A DNA stretch of 64,000 nucleotides from Acidobacteriota bacterium (GCA_029263315.1 JAJCXR010000053.1:124001-188000), one strand, 5' to 3'. Numbered from the stretch's first letter, positions 17,563 to 25,386 are shown. The notes: a model not told the origin generated them from the letters alone. Made by a program: numbers and translations.

Positions 17563-18807
17563 ATGACCGGCGATTCTTATCTCGCCCTGGCCGAAACGAT
17601 TGGCCAGCAAATCAGCAGTGCCGCCGTCCACGCCCGCGACGGCACGGCCACTTGGTGCTTCAAATATCCCGCAAGCCACCCAGGACCCCGCCGCGTCTTC
17701 CTCAGTCCGCACCTCTATGCAGGGGTTTCGGGAATCGCCATCTTCTTGGCGGCGCTCCATCGCTCCACCGGCAAGCGGGCTGACTACGACCTATGCCTCA
17801 AGGCCATGGCGCCCATGCGACGGGAAACGGCGGCCATCGCGGCCGATCCCCAGCGCGCTCTCGGCGTCAAGCATGGCCTCGGCGGCCTCTGCGGTCTCGG
17901 TTCCTTCATCTACAGCCTGATCAAGGTTGGTGACCTTCTTGAGCTGGCCGATCTGTACCACGACGCCCACAGCCTCTCGGCGCTGATCACCCAGCAGCGC
18001 ATCGCCGCCGATCAGCACTTGGATGTCATGTCGGGAAGCGCCGGGGCGATCCTGGCGCTTCTCGCATTGCACCGCGTCATGCCGCAGGAGAACGCCAACG
18101 GTGACACACCCCTGCAGTTGGCCGCCGCCTGCGGCGATCATCTGGTCGCCAAGCGCCTTTCCTACCAGGGGCGCCCCAAGGCCTGGACCCAAGATGCAGA
18201 CCACCGCCCGGCGGCCAGCTTCGCCCACGGGGCGGCCGGTATCTGCCACGCCTTGTTGCAACTCCACGAGCTGACGCAAGATCCACGCTTGTGGCAGGCG
18301 GTCGAGGAAGGCTTGGCCTTCGAACGCACCATGTATGTGCCCGAGCGGCGCAACTGGATCGCTTCCTTCGGACCCGGCGACTGCTTCTCCAACAGCTGGT
18401 GCAACGGGGCACCCGGCGTCGCCCTCGGACGGGCCGGCTCGCTCCACCTATGCGATACACCCAGGGTTCGTGAAGATCTCGATTGGGCCCTCGCGACGAC
18501 ACAATCCGAGACTTTGAGCGAAGGCGACTTCATCTGCTGTGGCAACCTGGGGCGGGTCGATGTGCTCCTCTATGCCAGCCAGCGGATGGCCCACTCGGCT
18601 TCGCGTCGAACGTCGTTGTCGAGGACAGCGCACCAACTGGCGGCGAAGGTCATCCAACGGGCCGAGAGTGCGGGCGGTTTTGCCCTCATGCCGGGTGAGA
18701 TTTTTCGCTTCGATCCGCGTCTCTTTGTGGGTTTGACCGGCGTCGGTTACACCCTCCTGCGCCTTTCGGGGAGAGCTTCGTTGCCCAGTCTGATGGCCAT
18801 GGAGTAG
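17563..18807 (+). CDS. Stand-alone LanC-like cyclase with Cys-Cys-Cys zinc set
   Basis: The 414-residue protein is a complete alpha/alpha-barrel of the LanC family with no dehydratase domain. Motifs in order: LYAGVSGIAIFLA (51-63), DVMSGSAG (Asp154), SFAHGAAGI (His222), SWCNGAPG (Cys280) and FICCGNLG (Cys325, Cys326). Normal LanC/LanM enzymes have Cys, Cys, His as zinc ligands in a CHG motif; here the His is a Cys. This CCG variant is known from ProcM-like LanM enzymes with relaxed substrate range, but there it is fused to a dehydratase. GGAGA precedes the ATG. It probably makes thioether rings together with, or after, the LanM encoded downstream. Confidence 0.85.
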   Translation: MTGDSYLALAETIGQQISSAAVHARDGTATWCFKYPASHPGPRRVFLSPHLYAGVSGIAIFLAALHRSTGKRADYDLCLKAMAPMRRETAAIAADPQRALGVKHGLGGLCGLGSFIYSLIKVGDLLELADLYHDAHSLSALITQQRIAADQHLDVMSGSAGAILALLALHRVMPQENANGDTPLQLAAACGDHLVAKRLSYQGRPKAWTQDADHRPAASFAHGAAGICHALLQLHELTQDPRLWQAVEEGLAFERTMYVPERRNWIASFGPGDCFSNSWCNGAPGVALGRAGSLHLCDTPRVREDLDWALATTQSETLSEGDFICCGNLGRVDVLLYASQRMAHSASRRTSLSRTAHQLAAKVIQRAESAGGFALMPGEIFRFDPRLFVGLTGVGYTLLRLSGRASLPSLMAME

Positions 18808-18899
18808 CCGCCGGCTGTCTCTCAAAAAAACAGACGATTTCGCCCCTTTTTGAGCCAAACCCTTGACAATTTCATTACACCAAAAATTACCTAAATAGC

Positions 18900-18928
18900 T
18901 TGACCCAAGAAGGGCTTCAGACTAATCT
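18900..18928 (+). promoter_or_regulatory. Sigma70-type promoter for the lanthipeptide precursor gene
   Basis: TTGACC (18900-18905) and TAATCT (18923-18928) are separated by exactly 17 bases. Transcription would start near 18935 and give a leader of about 165 bases before the precursor ATG. The surrounding DNA is clearly more AT-rich than the genes. The position after the LanC gene suggests that precursor and LanM are made from their own transcript. Confidence 0.65.
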
Positions 18929-18953
18929 ATCTGTGCAGAAGCGCTGACGTTGT

Positions 18954-19047
18954 GATCATCCCTCGGGGGTACTTTAGGCCGGGAGCTAGCACCCAACAAA
19001 GTACAGACACCGCGAGGAAATGATCCCCCTAAATACCGGATTTAGGG
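18954..19047 (+). ncRNA. Structured 5' leader RNA of the precursor gene
   Basis: Three helices can be drawn by eye. The outer one pairs GATCAT/CCTCG (18954-18959, 18961-18965) with CGAGG/ATGATC (19013-19017, 19020-19025), with a C opposite AA as internal loop. Inside it, GTACTTT (18969-18975) pairs perfectly with AAAGTAC (18998-19004). Directly after it, CCCTAAAT (19027-19034) pairs perfectly with ATTTAGGG (19040-19047) around the loop ACCGG. There is no T-run, so this is not a simple terminator. I could not match it to a riboswitch class. It may control translation or stability of the precursor mRNA, whose ribosome site lies about 40 bases downstream. Confidence 0.5.
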
Positions 19048-19101
19048 ACTTGTGGAAGAAGTTAGAAACCGATCAATGCTACAAAGAGAGGTTCGACAAA
19101 A

Positions 19102-19386
19102 ATGGCTAAACTAGACATCGCCCGTGCCCTGAAAGACAAGAGCTACTTCAACAGCCTGTCCGACGCCGAGAAGGCCCAGGTCCAGGCAGCGAACCCAGCC
19201 GGCAACGTCGAGTTGCAGGACGACGAGCTCGATTCGGTCAGCGGCGGCATCGGCGGCGGCGCCACCCAGATCGAGACCACGACCACCACCAACGGTTCGT
19301 GCTCCTGTACGAGCGGCTTCGGCACCGAAGACTGCGCTTGTGGTTGCCAGAAGGAAACCAGCCCGAGCCTCCCCGGCCCGAACTGA
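19102..19386 (+). CDS. Class II lanthipeptide precursor (mersacidin-type leader, five-Cys core)
   Basis: The 94-residue peptide has a 49-residue leader containing SLSDAEKAQVQAANPAG and ending ELDSVSGG, with Leu at -12, Leu at -7 and Val at -4: the canonical double-Gly site for a C39 peptidase. The 45-residue core begins IGGGATQIE, then has five Thr in a row, NGSCSCTSGFGTEDCACGC and a Pro-rich tail. It has five Cys and fourteen Ser/Thr, ample for dehydration and thioether rings. GAGAGG lies 10 bases before the ATG. LanM, a LanC-like protein and a matching exporter are all adjacent. Cleavage could alternatively be shifted a few residues into the GIGGG stretch. Confidence 0.92.
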   Translation: MAKLDIARALKDKSYFNSLSDAEKAQVQAANPAGNVELQDDELDSVSGGIGGGATQIETTTTTNGSCSCTSGFGTEDCACGCQKETSPSLPGPN

Positions 19387-19416
19387 GCACCCGCTCAGGT
19401 TGACAGCTAGTCATCA

Positions 19417-19467
19417 CCCTCCGCTCGTTCACTCTCCCTCGGGAGCTGATGGCGGGCGGAGGGTTTT
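19417..19467 (+). terminator. Terminator/attenuator between precursor and lanM
   Basis: CCCTCCGC (19417-19424) pairs with GCGGAGGG (19456-19463), followed by TTTT; the loop carries a second small hairpin, CTCCC-TC-GGGAG. It lies 31 bases after the precursor stop and 121 bases before the LanM start. Partial termination here would give much more precursor than enzyme mRNA, as is common in lantibiotic operons. No separate promoter for lanM was seen. Confidence 0.65.
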
Positions 19468-19587
19468 GCATGTCTGGGCTCCCGACGGCCCTTGCGATCC
19501 GCGACTCCAGTTTGACGAACCCCACGCCTTCCGGAGAGACCTCCTCGCTCTCTCCCGAACGGGCGCCATGTCTTCGGAAGCCAGAGC

Positions 19588-22500
19588 ATGACTGTGACTA
19601 CCAAAGGTCGTCGTGATCCGAGTCCGGTGGACCCGAGCGGCAGCCATCCTCGCCTCGAGGCAGCCGACTGGTACCAGGCCCTTACCTTGAGCGAGCGGCT
19701 GCGGGATCGTCGTCGTTTCCCCGCCGAGGCCGCGTCCACCGACATCGAACAGACGGAAGCCTCCCGGCGCTTGAGCGAGTGGCGGGCCCAATCGCCCTTC
19801 GACGTCGAGTCCTGTTTCCTGCAGCGACTGCGGAGCGATGGACTGGCGCAAGAAGAGCTCTTTGAGATGCTCGGAGAGTCGGCGGAGAGCCTCGCCCGGC
19901 GCCACCCGACTCAGCCCGCCTGGCTACGCTTCATCGCCCACGCCTACGGCGAGCACCGGGTTGAAATCTCCGCCACCGAAAAGCTCTCCTTCACCGCCAT
20001 CGTCAGGCCGATGATCCGAGCCGCCATCGCCCAGTTGAGCGCCGTCGCCGACCGCTTGGCCCAAGCAACACCGTCGGTTCCGTTTGATCCCGCCATCGTC
20101 GCCCACCAGCTCCTGGCCGGTCTCCCAGAAGAGCTGGATGCCATGCTCAGCCGCACCGTGGTGCTCGAAATGCGAGTCGCCGGTCTGCAAGGCAAACTCG
20201 ACGCCTACAGTAAAGAAGAGCGCTTCCAGCGTTTTGTCTGGCAACTCGCCCAACCGGAGGCGGCCCTAGATTTTCTGCAGGAGTACTGCGTCCTGGCCCG
20301 CTTGCTGGCCGAGCGCCTGATGCGCTGGGCCGAAGTCAGCGGGGAGCTGTTGGAGCGCCTTGCCGCCGATCGTGAGGGCCTCGCCTCGACCTTTCAACCG
20401 GGAACGGAGATCGGACAGCTGACCGGCGTCTCCGGGGGTTTGGGGGACAGCCACCGCGGCGGCCGCACGGTGCGGGTGCTGCACTTCGATTCGGGCCTGA
20501 AGGTAGTTTACAAGCCGCGGGACCTCACCATCGACCTGCGTTTCGGAGAGCTCCTCGACTGGTTGAACAGCAAGGGGGCACCGGAGCTACGCGCTGCCAA
20601 AATCCTCAATCGGGACCACTATGGCTGGTGCGAGTTCATCCCCTTTGTCGGTTGTCGATCCGAGGCCGAGGTCGAACGCTTCTACCGGCGGCAAGGTGCC
20701 TTTTTGGCTTTGCTATATGGCCTCAACGCCAACGATTTTCATCGAGAGAATTTGATCGCCTTCGGGGAGCATCCCATGCTCATCGATCTGGAGTCCCTGT
20801 GCCCGGCGGATTACGGCATGGATGATCGACCCGCCCACGAATCCTTGGCGGATCTCGACCTCTACCGCTCGGTCAAGCGGGTCATGCTCCTGCCTTACTT
20901 GCGCAAGGGCCTGAAGGCGCGCCACGTGGTCGACACCAGCGGTCTGGGCGGCGATGGCAATCAACTCTCCTCCGACGAGATTCCAACCTGGAAGGGAATC
21001 GGCACGGAAGAAATGACCTTGGCCAGAGAGCGCCAGAATATCTCGGCGGCGGGAAATCGCCCGACCTTGGACGGTGAGGTGGTCAATCCGCTGAGCTACC
21101 GCCGCCATCTGATGTCAGGATTCGAGGCCATGTATCGGCTGTTGCTCGAGCACCGGACGACGCTGCTCGACGGAGACTCCCCCCTGAGGCGGTTTCTCGG
21201 TGTTGAGGTACGGGCCATCTTTCGCGCCAGCGCTTTTTACTCCTTTATTCTGCGCGAGAGCTATCATCCGGATCTCTTACGCAATGCCCTTGATCGAGAT
21301 CGTCTGATCGATCGTCTGTGGTTTGGTTTCGAGCGCACAAAATTTCCCGATATCGCCCTGCGTTTGATTCCCCAGGAACGGGAGTCGATTTGGCGAGGAG
21401 ATCTTCCCTACTTCACCAACCGATTGGGATCGCGGGATGTTCCCCTGGAAGATGGTGGCGAGCTCAGCAACATCTTCATCCGCTCGGGATTTGACATGGT
21501 GCGCCGGTATTTAGGGTTTTTCTCGCAGGACGATCTCCAAAAGCAGCTCGATTTCATTCATAAATCTTTGATCGGCCTGGAGATGAGCAGCGACCCGGGG
21601 GCCGTTCAGTACACCCTCACCCGTCCGCCGATCGAAGCGGATTCGCCGACGCTGATGGCGGCGGCCGTCGCCGTCGCCGACCGCATCGTAGAGCTGGCTC
21701 ACACCGATGAGGACGAGGCCTCCTGGCTCGGCATGGCGATGGTCGCCGAGCACGGTTGGCAGCTCCGGTCCTTGGAGACGGACCTCTATGGTGGATTGCC
21801 GGGCATTCTCCTGTTCCTGGGCTACCTCGGGGAGGTCAGCGACGACCGGAAGTACTACGCCTTGGCTCTGCGGACCTTGCCGGTGTTGCGCAAGAAGGTC
21901 CACAACCGGCGCAAGACCATCCAAGCGGTGGGCGCCTACGACGGTTGGGCGGGGCTGATCTATGCCTGGACCCACCTCGGTGTGCTGCTGCAACGGCCGG
22001 ATCTTCTGGCGGAAGCGGAAGAATTCTTGGAAGACCTGGCGCCGTTGATCGCCGACGACGAAGAGCTCGACATGATGCGCGGTTGCGCTGGCGGTATCGT
22101 CCCCCTGTTGAGCTATCACCGGGTCACCGGCTCCCCCCGGGCCCTCGAGCTGGCCCGACAAATGGGCGATCGGCTGATCGACCGGGCCGAAGCCATGGAG
22201 GTCGGAGTGGGCTGGAAGGGCGCCGCTTGCCCGATTCAAGCCCTCACCGGCTTCTCCCACGGCGCCGCTGGAATTTCATACGCCCTCATCGAGCTCTATG
22301 GAGCGACCGGAGAGGACGCCTATCGCGAGATGGGTTTGAAAGGCTTGGCCTTTGAAAACAGCCTGTTTTCGCCCAAGCTCAAAAATTGGCCTGATCTGCG
22401 GGGTGGGCACAATCTCGCCAAGGGACAACGCATCTACATGACCTCCTGGTGCCACGGCGCCCCGGGCATTGGCTTGGCGCGTCTCCGCATGCAGCGTCAC

Positions 22501-22851
22501 CTGCCGGACATGGACCTCAGCCAAGACATCCAGGCGGCGGTGGAAACAACCCTGAGCAACGGATTCGGCAGTAGCCATTGCCTGTGCCATGGAGACCTGG
22601 GCAACTTGGAGCTGGTGCTCGAAGCCAGCCGGAGCCTGGACGATCCGCGATGGCAAGAGGAGCTGCGCAGCGTCTCGGCGCGGGTCCTCGGAACCTTGGA
22701 CGAGCATGGCTATCGCTGCGGCGTGCCGTTGGAAGCGGAAACCCCCGGTTTGATGAGCGGCTTGGCGGGCATCGGCCTCGGCCTGCTGCGGCAAGCGGCC
22801 CCCGAGCGCGTGCCCTCGGTCTTGCTGCTCGACCCGCCACCGGCTCCTTGA
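19588..22851 (+). CDS. lanM: Class II lanthipeptide synthetase LanM
   Basis: The 1087-residue enzyme should dehydrate Ser/Thr in the precursor core and close lanthionine rings. The N-terminal kinase-like dehydratase has KPRD (Lys309), NDFHRENL (Asp383, His385, Asn388) and LIDLES (Asp400), matching the phosphorylation/elimination residues known from CylM. The C-terminal LanC domain has GFSHGAAGI, SWCHGAPG (Cys955) and CLCHGDLGN (Cys1000, His1001), the usual Cys-Cys-His zinc set. Length and motif order are normal for LanM. It lies 201 bases after the precursor gene across a terminator-like hairpin and 31 bases before the JmjC gene. Confidence 0.95.
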   Translation: MTVTTKGRRDPSPVDPSGSHPRLEAADWYQALTLSERLRDRRRFPAEAASTDIEQTEASRRLSEWRAQSPFDVESCFLQRLRSDGLAQEELFEMLGESAESLARRHPTQPAWLRFIAHAYGEHRVEISATEKLSFTAIVRPMIRAAIAQLSAVADRLAQATPSVPFDPAIVAHQLLAGLPEELDAMLSRTVVLEMRVAGLQGKLDAYSKEERFQRFVWQLAQPEAALDFLQEYCVLARLLAERLMRWAEVSGELLERLAADREGLASTFQPGTEIGQLTGVSGGLGDSHRGGRTVRVLHFDSGLKVVYKPRDLTIDLRFGELLDWLNSKGAPELRAAKILNRDHYGWCEFIPFVGCRSEAEVERFYRRQGAFLALLYGLNANDFHRENLIAFGEHPMLIDLESLCPADYGMDDRPAHESLADLDLYRSVKRVMLLPYLRKGLKARHVVDTSGLGGDGNQLSSDEIPTWKGIGTEEMTLARERQNISAAGNRPTLDGEVVNPLSYRRHLMSGFEAMYRLLLEHRTTLLDGDSPLRRFLGVEVRAIFRASAFYSFILRESYHPDLLRNALDRDRLIDRLWFGFERTKFPDIALRLIPQERESIWRGDLPYFTNRLGSRDVPLEDGGELSNIFIRSGFDMVRRYLGFFSQDDLQKQLDFIHKSLIGLEMSSDPGAVQYTLTRPPIEADSPTLMAAAVAVADRIVELAHTDEDEASWLGMAMVAEHGWQLRSLETDLYGGLPGILLFLGYLGEVSDDRKYYALALRTLPVLRKKVHNRRKTIQAVGAYDGWAGLIYAWTHLGVLLQRPDLLAEAEEFLEDLAPLIADDEELDMMRGCAGGIVPLLSYHRVTGSPRALELARQMGDRLIDRAEAMEVGVGWKGAACPIQALTGFSHGAAGISYALIELYGATGEDAYREMGLKGLAFENSLFSPKLKNWPDLRGGHNLAKGQRIYMTSWCHGAPGIGLARLRMQRHLPDMDLSQDIQAAVETTLSNGFGSSHCLCHGDLGNLELVLEASRSLDDPRWQEELRSVSARVLGTLDEHGYRCGVPLEAETPGLMSGLAGIGLGLLRQAAPERVPSVLLLDPPPAP

Positions 22852-22882
22852 GCAACACGTTTCAAGCATAGGAGCCCCGAGC

Positions 22883-24085
22883 ATGGCCCTGACCTTCGAA
22901 GACCTGATCGCGCCCCATTCCCCGAACGCCTTCATCGAGGACTACTGGGAGCAAGCGCACCTCCATGTTCCCAGGGGGCAGCCGACCTTCTATCACTCCC
23001 TTTTCTCCCTGGCGGACATCGACAAATGCCTGCACACGGCCCGTACCTTCCCCGAGAAGGTATTGACGGTCGTTCCCCCATCGGACAGCGGTCGTGTGAT
23101 GCAGGATCTTCCGGTCAGTGAAGCCTCCTTGGATCAGGTCTACAACGAATTCCATGGCGGTGCGACGATCCGCCTGCTGGACATCGAACGCTTTTGGCCG
23201 GCAGCCGCGGTGCTGGCCGGCGAGATCTTCCAGACCCTCAATGCGACGACCGAGCTCAACGTCTACCTGACGCCGCCCAAGTCCCAGGCCTTCTCCGTCC
23301 ACTTCGACTACAACGATGTCTTTGTCCTGCAAATCCAAGGCTCGAAGGATTGGTCCGTCTTCGAAGCCGAGTATCCCCTGCCGATGGAGAGCTTGTCGCG
23401 CTGCGCCCAAGGCCGAATGCCACCCCAGGTGGTCGATGAAGACTCGGTCACCCTGCGCCAGCGGATCCACCTCGAAGCGGGCGATCTGCTCTACGTGCCC
23501 CGTGGCTTCTACCACAAGGTGGCGACGACGGATGAAACGTCACTGCACATCTCGGTCGGTATCCACCCCACATCGTGGTTAGACTTGGTGAAACAGAGCC
23601 TCGACTTCACCGCCTTCGAGCAACCGGAGCTGCGGCGTGCCCTGAGGCCGGGATTTCTCGATTCGGCGGCCGTGCGCCGGGACATGGCGGACACCATGCA
23701 ACGCCTGGCGAAAATCCTCGCCGACGATCTGCCCTACGAGGCCGCCCTCGATTCCATGGTGCGCACCCAGACCCGTGCCCGCATCCATCCACCGGACGGG
23801 CACTTCGCGGACCTGGAAAGGCTAACCGATCTGCAATTGGATTCGACGGTCCAACGCCGGGCCGGCCTCGTCTGCCACATCTCACAATCGGCGGAACATG
23901 CCGTTCTTCACTTCGGCCCCACCGAAGTCTCGACACCGATCGCCGTCCTGCCGGCGTTGCAATTCATCTGCGACAACCGTCAGCTCGAAGTGGCGGACTT
24001 GCCCGCTCCCCTGAGTGACAATAGCAAGCTGGTTTTGACCCGGCGGTTGATCCGGGAAGGACTGTTGAGCATCAAGGATCGCTGA
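22883..24085 (+). CDS. JmjC-type cupin oxygenase (2-oxoglutarate/Fe(II)), likely RiPP tailoring
   Basis: The 400-residue protein resembles the ribosomal-oxygenase branch of JmjC proteins (RoxA/MINA/NO66 type). After SPNAFIEDYWEQ, the iron ligands are visible as SVHFDYNDVF (His140, Asp142) and RGFYHKVAT (His211), with a winged-helix-like C-terminal part. Known relatives hydroxylate Arg, His or Asp side chains in proteins. GGAG precedes the ATG, and it follows lanM by 31 bases in the same direction, so it is probably co-transcribed. Its likely substrate is the lanthipeptide core, for example the Asp before the CAC motif; a housekeeping ribosomal target cannot be excluded. Confidence 0.8.
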   Translation: MALTFEDLIAPHSPNAFIEDYWEQAHLHVPRGQPTFYHSLFSLADIDKCLHTARTFPEKVLTVVPPSDSGRVMQDLPVSEASLDQVYNEFHGGATIRLLDIERFWPAAAVLAGEIFQTLNATTELNVYLTPPKSQAFSVHFDYNDVFVLQIQGSKDWSVFEAEYPLPMESLSRCAQGRMPPQVVDEDSVTLRQRIHLEAGDLLYVPRGFYHKVATTDETSLHISVGIHPTSWLDLVKQSLDFTAFEQPELRRALRPGFLDSAAVRRDMADTMQRLAKILADDLPYEAALDSMVRTQTRARIHPPDGHFADLERLTDLQLDSTVQRRAGLVCHISQSAEHAVLHFGPTEVSTPIAVLPALQFICDNRQLEVADLPAPLSDNSKLVLTRRLIREGLLSIKDR

Positions 24086-24150
24086 GTCCCGAGGGCTGTT
24101 GAGCCTCGAGGACCGTTGAGCCTCGAGGACCGTTGAGCATCAAGACCCTG
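24064..24150 (+). repeat. Four imperfect 17-18 base copies at the 3' end of the JmjC gene
   Basis: GTTGAGCATCAAGGATCG, which encodes the last codons of the JmjC protein (24064-24081), recurs after the stop as two identical adjacent copies GTTGAGCCTCGAGGACC (24098-24114, 24115-24131) and a fourth copy close to the first (24132-24150). It looks like local slippage or duplication of the gene end in the gap between convergent genes. Confidence 0.8.
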
Positions 24151-24159
24151 CCCCAACGC

Positions 24160-25233
24160 TCAGGCGGTCCTCTTGGCAGCCGACGCCGCCACCTGCTGAA
24201 ACAAGAGATAGACCTTGGCCCGCGGCGCCCTGTCCGGCCAAGTGACGAGCTTCACATGGCTCACGCAGCGAGCACAGTGTCCCGCCGTTGCCCCCGGCGG
24301 CCAATGTTTGGACCGCACGGCGGAATCGCTACCCGGCCACTGGAAGATCGCCGGGAGCTCGGCGGCCCGGCACAGACCAGCCTCCACCAAGCGATCGAAG
24401 AGGCGCCGCCAACGGGGCTCCCGGTGCGGCAAGCGCCGATAGGAGATTTCGATTCCAAGGCGCTCGGCAAGTCGGCCGTTTGCATCGAGGTCGAAGGACA
24501 GATGATAGCGGTCCCCGTCGCCGCAGATGTGGCGCAGACCCGACAGCTGCTCAGCGGCCTGAGTTGACAGGCGGCGGCAATAGTCGATCAGCGCGGTCCA
24601 CTCCGAGCCATAGATTTCAAGACGTAGCATCTGGCCCGGTCGAGCGGAAAGATCAAAGGCATAGAGCAGTTTAGTCTTTGGGTCCAAGGCCCCAAGGCAG
24701 GCTCGGACTCGCTCTTCGAGGCGTGGGCATGGCCGCTGGCCGAGCAGCTGCGGCAGAAGAGTATGCAGAAACCAAGCTTCTCCGAAGTCCCGCAGCAATC
24801 GAACACAGACCAGCGGTTCGGGGACCGCGGTCTGAAGACCATTTTGTAGGTCGAATTCCAGCCAAACCTCAGGGATGGGTTGGGTTGCGGATCGCCCCGC
24901 CATTCCCCAAGACGCCAGAAGGTCTCGGCGGTGACCGGGGGGCAACAGAGACGCCACGGATTCAAACTGCGGGGTCCGGTCCAACCTCAGGGAAAAATCC
25001 ACCTGGTGGGTGGTAGCCGCCAGCGGCACCTCGAGGGCATAGAGGGCGTTGTGGGGCAAGACCGAGGCGAGGGCCTGAATACGCCGACGTTGATCTGGCT
25101 TCACCAAAGCCGACGACAGGTGCGGCTCCACCACCGGCAGCCAATGGGCGCCCGAGAGCTTCGACTCAGCCGCCGGTGCCGCCTCCGCCGGGCTCGTCGC
25201 CACTCCATCCACCCGCAACATTCTCGAGATCAT
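24160..25233 (-). CDS. Unknown protein linked to the Trp-core precursor; candidate RiPP modifying enzyme
   Basis: I do not recognise this protein with confidence. Up to 357 residues: an Ala/Pro-rich start, a middle with WLEFDLQNGLQ, then YHLSFDLDANGRLAERLGIE, PRWRRLFDRLVEAGLC, a WPGSDS segment and a C-terminal HVKLVTWPDRAPRAKVYLLF. No signal or membrane segment. The pattern recalls an uncharacterised family I associate with RiPP clusters, and loosely a prenyltransferase-like beta barrel; neither is verified. The longest start (25233) lies inside the small precursor gene on the same strand in another frame. A start after 25166 (for example GTG near 25131 or 25104) is possible. The overlap suggests joint expression with that precursor. 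Confidence 0.6.
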   Translation of the reverse strand: MISRMLRVDGVATSPAEAAPAAESKLSGAHWLPVVEPHLSSALVKPDQRRRIQALASVLPHNALYALEVPLAATTHQVDFSLRLDRTPQFESVASLLPPGHRRDLLASWGMAGRSATQPIPEVWLEFDLQNGLQTAVPEPLVCVRLLRDFGEAWFLHTLLPQLLGQRPCPRLEERVRACLGALDPKTKLLYAFDLSARPGQMLRLEIYGSEWTALIDYCRRLSTQAAEQLSGLRHICGDGDRYHLSFDLDANGRLAERLGIEISYRRLPHREPRWRRLFDRLVEAGLCRAAELPAIFQWPGSDSAVRSKHWPPGATAGHCARCVSHVKLVTWPDRAPRAKVYLLFQQVAASAAKRTA

Positions 25234-25306
25234 CGTCGGAAAGCTCCTCCATCTCGTTGACGGTAGGTTCTTCCTCGACCAGTGTGTCTACTTTGGTCTC
25301 TGACAT
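25166..25306 (-). CDS. Hidden second RiPP precursor: double-Gly leader, 13-residue Trp core without Cys
   Basis: The 46-residue peptide starts MSETKVDTLVEEE and its leader ends ELSDDDLENVAGG, with Leu at -12, Leu at -7 and Val at -4, the same spacing as the lanthipeptide precursor leader. The predicted core is WSGDEPGGGGTGG. GGAGGTGA lies 7 bases before the ATG and a sigma70 promoter about 80 bases upstream. The leader is rich in Glu/Asp and lacks the NPAG segment of the LanM substrate; the core has no Cys, so it is not a lanthipeptide. The downstream gene overlaps it. Export by the C39 transporter is likely; the modification is unknown, with Trp, Asp and Glu as candidate targets. Confidence 0.8.
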   Translation of the reverse strand: MSETKVDTLVEEEPTVNEMEELSDDDLENVAGGWSGDEPGGGGTGG

Positions 25307-25386
25307 CTTCGTCACCTCCGGGGATACGGGCGGCGAGCCACCCTGTTGGTCACCATCGCTCCCCTTGTAGGAGCTACCTATGTTGG

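Noticed and set aside
18821-18854. CTCAAAAA ... TTTTTGAG inverted repeat after the LanC gene as a terminator
   Set aside because: The stem is mostly A-T and the T-run is inside the stem, so termination would be weak. It may still help to separate the transcripts.
18863-18897. TTGACA upstream of the precursor promoter as a -35 box
   Set aside because: No acceptable -10 at 16-18 bases; TAAATA is 23 bases away. The TTGACC/TAATCT pair just downstream is better.
25176-25370. + strand 64-codon frame over the Trp-core precursor
   Set aside because: It is antisense to a gene with promoter, ribosome site and leader motif, and has low-complexity Ser/Pro sequence without a start site.
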